In this document: positions 28,269-37,222 of the stretch, piece after piece
Layout of the letters: the number at the start of each line of letters is the position of its first letter
How positions within the stretch are numbered: position 1 is the first letter of the stretch
Assembly (NCBI RefSeq): GCF_006438785.1
Contig: NZ_RCZB01000001.1
Coordinates: forward strand, 693,912 to 757,911
Reading direction: 5' to 3'
Source: Rhodanobacter glycinis
Lineage (GTDB): Bacteria > Pseudomonadota > Gammaproteobacteria > Xanthomonadales > Rhodanobacteraceae
Length of the DNA: 64,000 bases
The notes under the pieces: model-generated
The model's input: the letters and a program-made list of their open reading frames with translations, nothing else
Databases searched by the model: none
What the model was told of the DNA's origin: nothing
Translations under genes and position numbers: made by a program

Positions 28269-28376
28269 ATGCAAGATCATGCGAGTGCGGAATTTATCAA
28301 TGACGTCAATGCATCGACGGATCAGGAAACCCATTCGTCAGCGGAACGTGAGTTGGAGGGTTTGTCGACATGCTGA
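28269..28376 (+). CDS. Possible 35-residue acidic ORF, coupled to Asn-synthase-like gene
   Basis: Starts MQDHASAEFINDVNAST and ends ELEGLSTC, rich in D/E, with a single terminal cysteine. GAGG lies nine bases before the ATG. Its stop (28374-28376) overlaps the start of the following gene (28370) by seven bases, which suggests translational coupling. A precursor peptide for the downstream adenylating enzyme is conceivable, but no lasso-type leader/core pattern or leader protease is seen. A mere leader ORF is equally possible. Confidence 0.35.
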   Translation: MQDHASAEFINDVNASTDQETHSSAERELEGLSTC

Positions 28377-30103
28377 ACGCAATATCCGTCCTGCTTCATG
28401 GTGGGAACCAAGACGGTTACCGGCGTGCAGCCCGATCCATGGGACGTCAAGGGTTTGAATCTGCCTCGCGATTTGAATGGATGGGTGGTGTGTTGGACGC
28501 GTGGGGAAATCCATCGCAACGCAGCGTGGAAAATTTTGCCGTTCGAACGTCCTCCGGCGTCGCTTGTTGTGTTGGTCCGTTATGGTATCGGGGGCGCTTC
28601 GGCAACCCGGCTCTGGATTTGCTGCTCGTTGAACTCGGCGGAGTGGGGCGCATCGACGAGATGGAATTGCGCGGCAACTTCGCGCTGTTTCTTCGCACGC
28701 ACGATCACTGTCTATTGATGAATGACGTGCTGGGCTTGGTACGGCTTTACGCCAGCCCTGACGTGTTTTTCTACAGCACCAGCTGGCTTGCAACCTGCGC
28801 TTATGCCGGCGGTGTGGCGCTGGATGAGGTTGCCGCGGCTGAATATGTGCTGCTCGGCGCGTCCCACTCGGACAGAACCGTGGCGCGCGGCGTTACAACA
28901 TTACCCGTGGCGCGCGCCTTTGACCTCATCCAAAGGAAGCCGCAGGCACGTCTGCCGATGGGCATATGGGACGAAGCTCGGATTCCCCTTTTATTGGAGG
29001 CAGCGGTAGACGAGATCTGCAGCCACCTGCAGACAGTTTGCCGGGAGATTACGATGGCCTTCCCAGGACGCACACGCGCCGCACTCTCAGGAGGCTTCGA
29101 CTCGCGTTTGATAGTCGCCGGCTTGCTGGCATGCGGCAGCCGTCCAGAATTGTTCGTCTATGGCCAGTCGACGTCCGACGACGTAGCCATCGCGCGTACG
29201 GTTGCTGAAAGCGCAGGCCTGCCCATAAAGGTGATCGACAAGAGTCAACTGAACCGACCGGTGTCACGACCCGACATCGAGCGTCTCGTGAACAATGCCT
29301 TGTTTTTTGACGGTCTGCCGAATGACGGTATTTACGATGCGGGCGCAGATGAGCAGACTCGGCTTGAGCAGAATGCCGGCGGTTGCATCGCCCTGAACGG
29401 CGGCGGCGGCGAAATATTCCGCAATTTCTTTCATTTGCCCGACCGGTCAATGCACGCCGCAGATATCGTGCGTACCTTCTATCGCGGGTTCGATCCGAAG
29501 ATATTTCGCCGCCCCGACGGACTGGCTTCCTGGTACCACCATCTCGTTGCATCGATCGGGGCATCGCTAGGGCTGGAAAGCCTGGCTGCAGGCCGAACCT
29601 TGCGAAGAGCGGAGGTGGAGTTGGTCTACCCATTGTTCCGTTGCCACCACTGGATGAGCGTGAACAACAGTGTGGCGATACGGCACGGCTACTACGCGAC
29701 GCCGCTGGTGGATCTGAATATGGTCCGGCTTGCCTGGCAGCTGCCAATTGCCCAGAAAAATGCCGGAAAGTTGGAAAGTCACCTCGTCGCGAGGCTGGAC
29801 CCTGCGATTGCGCGACAACTCTCGGCATATGGCTTTCGATTCAGCGATGGTCCTGACTGGCGTGCGCATTTTTCGGAATGGGCCCACTGCGCGCGACCGG
29901 TATTCGCTCGCCCATTCATTAACTCGGCGCGACGCCGTTTGCGTGGACTCGGGGTGGCGCCCGACATGAGTGCGCACTGCCGATCTCTGTTACCCGGCGA
30001 GTGGCAGTTGGATCCGGTACTCGACCTGGCACGTTTGCCCGACAACTTTGCTTTCGCGCGCGCGCTCGCGGTGGAAGTCGCATGGCGCAAGCTGGTTGCA
30101 TGA
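28370..30103 (+). CDS. Asparagine-synthase-like enzyme lacking the glutaminase cysteine
   Basis: A 577-residue protein. The N-terminal ~190 residues keep the glutaminase scaffold (LRGNFALFLRTHDHCLLMNDVLGLVRLYAS) but there is no MC- start, so ammonia cannot come from glutamine in the usual way. The synthase half has ALSGGFDSRLIVAG (about 240), the PP-loop of ATP pyrophosphatases, and GGGGEIFRNFFH. Such cysteine-less relatives include beta-lactam synthetase and lasso-peptide cyclases, which form internal amide bonds, and some O-antigen-cluster proteins. The context favours EPS tailoring. The start overlaps a 35-codon ORF. Function is not known. Confidence 0.75.
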   Translation: MLNAISVLLHGGNQDGYRRAARSMGRQGFESASRFEWMGGVLDAWGNPSQRSVENFAVRTSSGVACCVGPLWYRGRFGNPALDLLLVELGGVGRIDEMELRGNFALFLRTHDHCLLMNDVLGLVRLYASPDVFFYSTSWLATCAYAGGVALDEVAAAEYVLLGASHSDRTVARGVTTLPVARAFDLIQRKPQARLPMGIWDEARIPLLLEAAVDEICSHLQTVCREITMAFPGRTRAALSGGFDSRLIVAGLLACGSRPELFVYGQSTSDDVAIARTVAESAGLPIKVIDKSQLNRPVSRPDIERLVNNALFFDGLPNDGIYDAGADEQTRLEQNAGGCIALNGGGGEIFRNFFHLPDRSMHAADIVRTFYRGFDPKIFRRPDGLASWYHHLVASIGASLGLESLAAGRTLRRAEVELVYPLFRCHHWMSVNNSVAIRHGYYATPLVDLNMVRLAWQLPIAQKNAGKLESHLVARLDPAIARQLSAYGFRFSDGPDWRAHFSEWAHCARPVFARPFINSARRRLRGLGVAPDMSAHCRSLLPGEWQLDPVLDLARLPDNFAFARALAVEVAWRKLVA

Positions 30104-30493
30104 GGATCACACGAATGGCTCCGACAGCGCGGTTTCAAAGGCGAGTTTCCCCGTAGAGCCGGAGGCTTCATGCTTGTGTGCTCCTGGCCTCGCGGGCGAG
30201 ATACGCTGCACCGTCGCGCAGGCGTACGATCATCGCCGTCGTGCCCGGTGCCATGGCGCTCTTGCTCATGCGTGATCGGCACTGAATCTGCTAGCCTTCC
30301 CCTTGGCTCAGATGTGCGGGCGCCAGGCGATCTCCAGTTTTTCGGGGCGGTGCAAGTATGGCAGCGACCTTGTCCAGTTCGTGAAGTATCGCGCCCTCGA
30401 ATTGCCATTGGTCGGCTCGAGTACATCGCTCCTTTTTGCGAGAAAATATTGAGCCGCCTTCAGATCCCTTTTTCTTTTGCGAATGGAGAGAAC
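30104..30493 (+). other. Gene-free spacer, 390 bp
   Basis: No coding frame with family support and no clear terminator. An open frame runs through it into the methyltransferase, but its codons before 30494 look non-coding. GC drops towards the methyltransferase start, where a more AT-rich accessory segment begins. Confidence 0.5.
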
Positions 30494-31162
30494 ATGAGCT
30501 GGGTTCCTGACGAACATTACAAGAGTCATCGGGTTGCAGCTGAATATGACAAATCCCGGTTTTCCAGCATTTCGGGAAAAATTTTCAATCATCTGGAAAA
30601 GCGGATGGTCGGGAAATGTTTTCATAAGCTTCCAAAGGCGCAAAAAATCGTCGACGTGCCCTGTGGGACCGGCCGACTTGCCGAGGCGCTGCTTGCGCAC
30701 GGATATAGCGTGCATGGAATCGACATCTCCGCGGAGATGCTTCTCGTCGCCAGCCAGCGCCTGCGCACCTACGGATCCAGATTCACTTCTGAAGTGGCAG
30801 ATGTAAAGCGGCTGCCGGCGGAGGTGCCAATGTATGACGGCGCCCTGTGCGCACGCGTGCTGATGCACTTTCCGCTGGATCAACAAATTGGATTTTTGAC
30901 TGGTGTGGCGCGGCTGAGCCGTTCCGTTGTTGTCATAAATCACAGCCTGGATTCTGGCTATCATCGGCTTCGGCGGCGGCTCAAGCGACTCGTGGGACAC
31001 CAGGCATCCGCTCTTCATCCGATAAATAACAGAGATATCAGAGTGCTGTTAAAGAATGCAGGTCTGCGCGAGGTGAAACGTCGCCGACTGTTCCCCATCA
31101 TCAGTGAAGCGATATACATCATCGCCGAGAAGATTGACCCGGAAAATAGTCGAACACCATAA
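30494..31162 (+). CDS. SAM-dependent methyltransferase (class I)
   Basis: A 222-residue methyltransferase. It begins MSWVPDEHYKSHRVAAEYDKSRF; the SAM motif I is VDVPCGTGRLAEALLA (about 56-71), with motif II HGIDISAEML and a post-motif region PMYDGALCARVLMHFP. The ATG at 30494 has GGAGAG upstream; an open frame extends 108 codons further but lacks support. Likely methylates a sugar or a lipid-linked intermediate. It is 33 bp upstream of the kinase-like gene and somewhat lower in GC than the core cluster. Confidence 0.85.
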   Translation: MSWVPDEHYKSHRVAAEYDKSRFSSISGKIFNHLEKRMVGKCFHKLPKAQKIVDVPCGTGRLAEALLAHGYSVHGIDISAEMLLVASQRLRTYGSRFTSEVADVKRLPAEVPMYDGALCARVLMHFPLDQQIGFLTGVARLSRSVVVINHSLDSGYHRLRRRLKRLVGHQASALHPINNRDIRVLLKNAGLREVKRRRLFPIISEAIYIIAEKIDPENSRTP

Positions 31163-31194
31163 ATCGGAAGTCTCGGACCTATCCGAACGTCATC

Positions 31195-32154
31195 ATGAAC
31201 GCGAACATCGGCCAGCTTCTCAATCGGCGTTTTGAGTGTCCCGGATGCCATGCTTCCGGTGACTGGAGTGCGTCCGCTCGCGCCATGATCAGGGAGGCTT
31301 CCACGATCCAGGGATTCGGATGTCGCCGTTGTAGGGAAGAAATCGTCGTGAAAACGACACAGACGGCCGCTTGTGCTGCGAGAGGGGGGCAGCTGGCGCA
31401 AGAGGAATACCGCGTTCTTTGCGAGCTGCAAGCGGTTTTCCCGCAAGACGACGAGTTCGGAACTCTGGTGCCCCTTGGTTACCTCGAGCTCAATGGTTAC
31501 GGAGCAATGATCACACGGAAGTTCGATGGCGTGGATCTCGTTCGTCATGCCTCCAAGCTCAGTGGGGGCCGGAAGCGAGGGCTATTCCGACCCGCCGGAC
31601 TCTTGTTGCGAAGATTGCACGATAGCTGCCCCGAGGGATACCGGCCGCAGACCCTTCGCGTAGAGGATAAAGTGGCCTACCTGTCACGGACATACGGCGC
31701 TCGACTGCGTAGCGACCGTGCTACCAGTAACATATGTGATCAATTGGTGGAGGAAGCGACGAGAATCAGCGCAGTCCAGCTTCGGGCGACATGGAGTCAC
31801 GGTGACTTCAAGCCCGAAAATGTTCTTTGCGACGGCCACAAATACATGATCCTGGACACGCAACTGGGGACCCGCGGAGTCTTCGTTTATGATCTTGCCT
31901 CGTTCTTAAACCACTTGTTGCTCGCTAGCCCCGGTTTCATGCGTTCCGGTATTGGGGAATATCAGCAAGTTGAAGAAGAGTTTCTGAACGGATATGGCTT
32001 CCTCAATGGGCAGGAACTAAACGCATTGCGCTGGGCGCAATTGTATTTCATGTTGTGCTATTGGGGCAGGTACCGGCAGCGCGGTCCGCTTTCGGGAATT
32101 TACGCGAATTGGAGAATACGTCCTGTCGTGCAAAAGCTGGCCGCTCAGCTTTGA
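31195..32154 (+). CDS. Phosphotransferase (APH/ChoK-fold)-like protein with N-terminal cysteine pairs
   Basis: A 319-residue protein. The C-terminal two thirds resemble aminoglycoside/choline kinase-fold enzymes: SHGDFKPENVL (201-211) supplies the predicted catalytic D204 and N209, and MILDTQ supplies the metal aspartate D221. The N-terminal end has two cysteine pairs (CPGC, C15/C18; CRRC, C43/C46), a possible zinc ribbon not usual for this fold. It may phosphorylate a sugar or carrier in EPS assembly. It lies between a methyltransferase and a flippase. Specific substrate unknown. Confidence 0.65.
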   Translation: MNANIGQLLNRRFECPGCHASGDWSASARAMIREASTIQGFGCRRCREEIVVKTTQTAACAARGGQLAQEEYRVLCELQAVFPQDDEFGTLVPLGYLELNGYGAMITRKFDGVDLVRHASKLSGGRKRGLFRPAGLLLRRLHDSCPEGYRPQTLRVEDKVAYLSRTYGARLRSDRATSNICDQLVEEATRISAVQLRATWSHGDFKPENVLCDGHKYMILDTQLGTRGVFVYDLASFLNHLLLASPGFMRSGIGEYQQVEEEFLNGYGFLNGQELNALRWAQLYFMLCYWGRYRQRGPLSGIYANWRIRPVVQKLAAQL

Positions 32155-32274
32155 GCGATATCGGTCGTTTCCCCGGGGTTTTCCAGGCGATGCCCAAAAA
32201 GGGTACGAACGTTTTAATCATCTTCCAATGCGTCGCCCCCAGCAGGTCTCAAAGGCAGATGCACGCGCCGTACA

Positions 32275-32298
32275 ACGTGACCGTTGGCTCGGTCACGT
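32275..32298. repeat. 9-bp inverted repeat in front of flippase gene
   Basis: ACGTGACCG and its exact complement CGGTCACGT are separated by six bases. There is no following T-run, so it is either a regulator-binding palindrome for the flippase gene (start 104 bases downstream) or a weak terminator for the gene before. The rest of the 247-bp gap shows nothing recognisable. Confidence 0.45.
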
Positions 32299-32401
32299 CC
32301 TCTGCTGTGAATGGTTTCGATCATGCAATGGGAAGGGTGCCAACCGTCAGAACATCGGTTGAATAGCAAGGCACTCAGGGCGACGAAATACACGGAATCA
32401 T

Positions 32402-33880
32402 ATGTCACAAGAAAAGCCCGGTATTCGCAAAGCGCTGACCCTGTCGTTTGCTCAAACATGCATCAGCCTTGTCCTTAGCGTCGCGACGATCATTATTTTG
32501 AGCCGTCTGCTGAAACCGGCGGAGATAGGCGTGTATTCCGTAGCTGTGGGTTTTGTCGCTCTGGTGCACATGCTTCGGGACTTTGGGGTAAGCGAATTCG
32601 TCGTACAGGATCTGTCCTTGGACAACGATGTTATTCGCACCGCGTTCACCATGAACCTTATTATCGCTTGGTGCCTGGCCGCCATTGTCTTTGCAAGCAG
32701 CGGACTGATTGGACTCTTTTATGGTGACCCCGGCGTTGCACGCGTAACTCGGGCGATGAGCCTCGTGTTCGTGCTTTTGCCCTTTGGTACCACGCATATG
32801 GCGCTTATGAAGCGAAGCTTCAGATTCGACACCATACTGAAAATTCGCTTGGCGGAAACAGCGGTCAGGGGTGGCACGACCATTGGCTTGGCGTACGCAG
32901 GGTTCTCCTACATGAGCATGGCTTGGGGATCCGTTGCCGGCATGGGTGCTTTGATTCTCGGCTGCGAAATCTGGGGGTGGCAGTACCGGGTGCGCGGAGT
33001 TAGCTTCGCGCATTGGAGGCGCGTCATGGATTTCGGCTGGAATCGTACGATTGCCGACCTCGTCATGCAGATGGGGACCCAGTCCGCGAATATCATCGTG
33101 GGCAAAATGTTCGGTATGGCGGCAGCGGGGTATTACTCACGCGGGTATGGGGTCGTCAACATGTTTGTCACCAACGTGATTGGTGCCGTTGGCAACGTCG
33201 CCTTTCCGGCTTACGCCAGGGAACATCGTGAAAGCAATACGGCTCCACAGCTCTTTCTGAAGTCCGTCGTCTACCTTACCGGCATAAGTTGGCCCTTCTT
33301 TGGGTTTTGTACCTTGATGGCATTCCCGATCATCCGCATTGCGTTCGGCGACCAGTGGGATGCCGCGGTACCCTTGATGCAATGGCTTTGCGGTGCTGCC
33401 ATTGTCGGAACGCTGACTTTCCAATGCAACAGATTCTTTACCGCGGTTGGGCGATACCGCGATGTGACTCGGGTAGAGATTCAATACCAAGTGGGACGGA
33501 TAGGGCTGACCATTCTCGCCGCATTTCACAGCCTTGAAGCGGTTGCTGCCTCTCAAATTCTGGTGTATATGGTCGCCGCGGTGCTCTATTACAGAAAAGT
33601 GGTGCAGTATGAATCGACCAGGCTCTCGAACGTAGTTTCTGCGCTGTTGCCAAGTGGTCTGGTAATGCTCAGCAGTTGCGCGGTTCCAGCGGCGGTATTG
33701 TATCTCTGGCCGGGGCCGCCCTCACAGCACTATGTTTCCGCTTTTCTGGTAGCTGCGGCTGGCAGTGGGCTCGGATGGATATTGGGAATCGTCCTTACCA
33801 GGCATCCGTTGCTATCAGAGATCGTGCGCGGCATATCCTCGATTGCTTGCCGAGTCGGTTTGGTTTCAGGGCTTCGCTAA
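32402..33880 (+). CDS. Lipid-linked polysaccharide flippase, Wzx/WzxC-like
   Basis: A 492-residue membrane protein of the MOP flippase superfamily with about 12-14 helices. The start (ALTLSFAQTCISLVLSVATIIILSR) and LLKPAEIGVYSVAVGFVALVHMLRDFGV are typical of the WzxC/TuaB branch. It would flip undecaprenyl-linked repeat units to the periplasm. The XrtA core has no flippase of its own, so this gene completes the Wzx/Wzy-like pathway even though it lies in the variable part. Confidence 0.9.
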   Translation: MSQEKPGIRKALTLSFAQTCISLVLSVATIIILSRLLKPAEIGVYSVAVGFVALVHMLRDFGVSEFVVQDLSLDNDVIRTAFTMNLIIAWCLAAIVFASSGLIGLFYGDPGVARVTRAMSLVFVLLPFGTTHMALMKRSFRFDTILKIRLAETAVRGGTTIGLAYAGFSYMSMAWGSVAGMGALILGCEIWGWQYRVRGVSFAHWRRVMDFGWNRTIADLVMQMGTQSANIIVGKMFGMAAAGYYSRGYGVVNMFVTNVIGAVGNVAFPAYAREHRESNTAPQLFLKSVVYLTGISWPFFGFCTLMAFPIIRIAFGDQWDAAVPLMQWLCGAAIVGTLTFQCNRFFTAVGRYRDVTRVEIQYQVGRIGLTILAAFHSLEAVAASQILVYMVAAVLYYRKVVQYESTRLSNVVSALLPSGLVMLSSCAVPAAVLYLWPGPPSQHYVSAFLVAAAGSGLGWILGIVLTRHPLLSEIVRGISSIACRVGLVSGLR

Positions 33881-34042
33881 CGTCTATTGTCGGACGATCC
33901 GCAGTTCCGTGGGTCCGGGGTATCTACTGCCTGCCACAGCAGCTGTTGATGTATGACCTTGCCCTCGAACTTCGTATCAGTTACGCCAGCGGCAGCAGCG
34001 TGTCGATGTCGCGGTCTTTGGTGGGGGATTACCATCCGATTG

Positions 34043-36061
34043 CTATTGTGATTTAGCCTGGACGGCCGCGTCTGGAGCATGCGGGCGGCTGGATTCGAGA
34101 GCCGTGGCCAACGCGGGCGCAAGAGTACGGGCGAAGGTAGCGGTCATGTGGCCTGTGTCCGAGAACACAATCCCACCATCAAGCTCGGCGCGACAGACGC
34201 CGTCTGGACAAACGCTGTTCGTCATGTCGACGAATTGGACGTTTCGGAATGACGCGGCGGTAACTTGCAGCCATCGTCCGACATTGTCAAATCGCGCGGT
34301 ATGCGCATTGCCAGTGCAGTGAAATTTGCTCACGAGTGCATCGTATAGTCGTCCGCGCGGCTCGAGGCAGAGCGGAGCGTTGACGAGGAGTTCGGGCGTC
34401 GGGCGTATCAGATAGATGCGTTGTGTGTTGCCGGCCAACGCGCTTAGTACCTGTCGCGTTCCCGCTATCCACTGTTCCTTCGTATATGGATAGGTGACAC
34501 TCTCGCTAAGCACGACTACATCGGGCCGCAGAGCGACGACTGTGCGCACAGCGTCACGTCGCCACAACGCGCACTCGGTGTACTGGCGACGGAGTGCCAG
34601 ATCAACGACCGGTGCGTCTACCATCGGGCACCCGGATTTCGTAACGGTCAGAAAACGCCAGCCCGGCTTCTCGAAGATCCGCCGATAGGCCGGAAACCAG
34701 TGCAGTGCCTTGCTGTCACCCATGAGAACGGCTGTATGCGCTGCGTGCGGATCGCCGAATGTGCAGATCTGGGCTTTCGTCGAACGAGATGAGCCCCAAC
34801 AGCTCATGGCGTAGACGGCTGGCTTGTCGTTTTGTGCGGCGACGAATCGCGCAAGTGCCGGAGTCTCAGAAAAAGTTTTGGCTTGAGTCTTCCAGATCCG
34901 GAGTGGCAGCACAGCAACTACCATTACAGCAAACGCGGTAACTACGGCCACGCCTGGTCTCACGAGGAGTTTGTGGTTACGCCGAATGGGCGTTTCAAAA
35001 AAGTGGTATGAGGCTGCGGCGATCAACAACGACACGACGACCAAAAGTAGGCGATTCCATCCGTCACCGATATTCAGCAGAGTTGCCCCGAGCAGCAGTA
35101 CCGGCCAATGCCACAGGTACCACGAGTAGGAAACGCGTCCGAGCGCCTGCATGGGCTGCCATGACAACAAACGGCCTACCCACGCTTGTTGTTGCGCACC
35201 AGCCGCCAAGACCAGCGCCGCACCGAACGAAGGCAGCAACGCCGAAGTGCCCGGGTACGGCGTGGTGCGAGCGATAAGCAGTGAGGCAAGCAGGATCATG
35301 ACGAGTCCCAGCCACCCCATTGGGCGCAACCAGGCAGACTGCGAGACGACGGTGGAGGCACCGAAAGCGGGCGACCCCACTAGCAGAAACACGATCGCAC
35401 CTAACGCGAACTGCCAAGCCCGAGAGGGCATCATGTAAAACGCCAGCATTGGCGAGCGATGAGTCCAGTACAACGACAGCGCGAAGCTGGCCACGAAAAT
35501 GGCGCCAAACAGCCATTTCAGTCGTATCAAATTGGCGGTGTGCTTTGCATACTTCCACGCACTCATAGCCGCAACTACCAACAACGGCCAGACCAGATAG
35601 AACTGCTCTTCAACGCCCAGTGACCACGTATGCAAGAAAAGCACAGTGTCCGATTTCGAAGAGAAGTAGTCGATGTTCCAGAAAGCGAACTGGAAATTGC
35701 TTAGCCACAGTGCCGCGCTCGCTGCACTCGACGCTTGTTCGGGCAACTCGGTAGGCGCCACCACTACATTTGCCACGATGCAAGTCGTCGCCAGCATTAA
35801 CAACAACGCCGGCAACAAACGTCGGAGCCGTCGGGCATAAAAATTTGCAAAGCGCAGGTGCCCGGTGATTGCTGCTTCCTGAACCAGCAAGCCAGTGATC
35901 AGGTATCCCGAAAGGACGTAGAACACGTCCACTCCAACAAATCCGCCAGGAAGCCATGTCACTCCTGCGTGTGTGGCCACCACGAGCAGGATTGCAATCG
36001 CGCGCAAACCCTCGATGTCAGCCCGGTAACCTAGGCGGAACGCTCCCCGTGTGCTGTCCAT
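34043..36061 (-). CDS. Acyltransferase-3 with C-terminal SGNH domain (OafA-like)
   Basis: A 672-residue membrane protein. The N-terminal half is an acyltransferase_3 domain (YRADIEGLRAIAILLVV, then the HTWSLGVEEQFYLVWP block) with about ten helices. The C-terminal domain is a periplasmic SGNH hydrolase-like module with block I VLMGDSKALHWF and the late block SDTGHMTA. Such fusions O-acetylate polysaccharides. The ATG at 36061 has GGGA upstream; an in-frame TTG 20 codons earlier is less likely. The gene runs against the main cluster and, with the GT2 behind it, forms a two-gene inverted insert. Confidence 0.9.
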   Translation of the reverse strand: MDSTRGAFRLGYRADIEGLRAIAILLVVATHAGVTWLPGGFVGVDVFYVLSGYLITGLLVQEAAITGHLRFANFYARRLRRLLPALLLMLATTCIVANVVVAPTELPEQASSAASAALWLSNFQFAFWNIDYFSSKSDTVLFLHTWSLGVEEQFYLVWPLLVVAAMSAWKYAKHTANLIRLKWLFGAIFVASFALSLYWTHRSPMLAFYMMPSRAWQFALGAIVFLLVGSPAFGASTVVSQSAWLRPMGWLGLVMILLASLLIARTTPYPGTSALLPSFGAALVLAAGAQQQAWVGRLLSWQPMQALGRVSYSWYLWHWPVLLLGATLLNIGDGWNRLLLVVVSLLIAAASYHFFETPIRRNHKLLVRPGVAVVTAFAVMVVAVLPLRIWKTQAKTFSETPALARFVAAQNDKPAVYAMSCWGSSRSTKAQICTFGDPHAAHTAVLMGDSKALHWFPAYRRIFEKPGWRFLTVTKSGCPMVDAPVVDLALRRQYTECALWRRDAVRTVVALRPDVVVLSESVTYPYTKEQWIAGTRQVLSALAGNTQRIYLIRPTPELLVNAPLCLEPRGRLYDALVSKFHCTGNAHTARFDNVGRWLQVTAASFRNVQFVDMTNSVCPDGVCRAELDGGIVFSDTGHMTATFARTLAPALATALESSRPHAPDAAVQAKSQ

Positions 36062-36271
36062 GATTGCTTGTCCCGTGTGCGCGCGAATGGAGCTTGCCGG
36101 GGCGGACGATGCAGCACGCAAGTCTTGTATGGCATGCCCGCGTTGTCTTCGTCATATCGTTCTCCTCGCGTGGATTGAATCACACGGCAAGGGATACGTT
36201 TCTCGGGGACAACGTCGGCCCGATAGGGATCAAAAATGAGTTTCCAAGCGAACTTCGATATTCAAGCTACA

Positions 36272-37222
36272 TTAAATTGAACGAACAAAATAGCGCAAAG
36301 TACACTTTATGAGGCAGCCGAACGAAATTCTGCGTTCACGAAACAGACGATATGCCAATGGAAATGTCTCAGCCGCGTGTTTGTTAGATGCTGCATAGAC
36401 CCATTGAGTTGCCAGTTTGGCCTGGGTCGTTTTTATTTGGGTTAGTTCTTCAGCGGTAAGTCCCAACCGATCCCTGGTATCCAGAAGCCTCTGCAGGCCC
36501 AAGTCGCTGTATGGAAACCGTCTCAGCGAGTTGGACTCATGGGTCAAATTTTTATCGTGTCTCTGCCATGTTCCAAGCGAATTTACCGCATAACCAAAAG
36601 TTCCGCGCTTTATCAATTTGAGCATAAATATCTTGTCTTGACCGAGCCAGATATCCTCGTCAAAACCCGCAATCGCTTCAACATGCTCGCGGCGGCAAGC
36701 TATTGTCATTGGAATAACGCTTCCCTCGAGCATCTTGGAAAATAGCGAATTATCTGTCAGCTCGGCAAACCCGTTTCCCAAGTCTTTCTTCTGGATTGTT
36801 CGGAATTTTGGGTGATCTAGATCTTTTGATGTAGGCCGCCCATTGATGTCTACGATATCGCGATCACTGAAACACGCAATCCAATGCGCGTGCTGGCGCA
36901 GTCCCCACACTACCTGCTTTAAAAAATCTGGGTAGACGATATCGTCGGCGTCCAAGAATGCAATAATTTCCCCGACGGATTTCTTGATCCCTAGGTTACG
37001 TGCCGCACCAGGACCTTTGTTTTCTTGCTTCTCGAAATTAATGTTTAGATTTGATTTTTCAGAAAATCCAATTACACGAGCAGCTGTATCATCAGTTGAG
37101 CCATCATCAATGACGATGACCTCATCCGGCTTTTGTGTTTGGTTCTCAACACTGGCAAGCGCCCTCTCTATATACCCCCCGGCGTTGTACGCAGGAATGA
37201 TGAGTGAGACTTTGGCATCCAC
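36272..37222 (-). CDS. Glycosyltransferase family 2, low-GC and probably transferred
   Basis: A GT2 enzyme with AKVSLIIPAYNAGGYIERAL, VIVIDDGSTDDTA, GPGAARNLGIKK and FLDADDIVYPDF; the last holds the DxD. A region RHDKNLTHE resembles the acceptor-side part of GT2 enzymes. GTG at 37222 (VDAKVSLII) is taken as start because the preceding 28 codons of the open frame have no family match; an upstream start at 37306 stays possible. GC is clearly lower than in the neighbours, with frequent AAA/TTT codons, which suggests recent transfer. It would add a branch or terminal sugar. Confidence 0.85.
   Translation of the reverse strand: MDAKVSLIIPAYNAGGYIERALASVENQTQKPDEVIVIDDGSTDDTAARVIGFSEKSNLNINFEKQENKGPGAARNLGIKKSVGEIIAFLDADDIVYPDFLKQVVWGLRQHAHWIACFSDRDIVDINGRPTSKDLDHPKFRTIQKKDLGNGFAELTDNSLFSKMLEGSVIPMTIACRREHVEAIAGFDEDIWLGQDKIFMLKLIKRGTFGYAVNSLGTWQRHDKNLTHESNSLRRFPYSDLGLQRLLDTRDRLGLTAEELTQIKTTQAKLATQWVYAASNKHAAETFPLAYRLFRERRISFGCLIKCTLRYFVRSI

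Noticed and set aside
28269..30103. Lasso-peptide cluster
   Set aside because: The cyclase-like enzyme is there, but no leader-binding protein or leader protease is found, and neither small ORF has a Gly/Ala1-to-Asp/Glu7-9 core after a conserved Thr.
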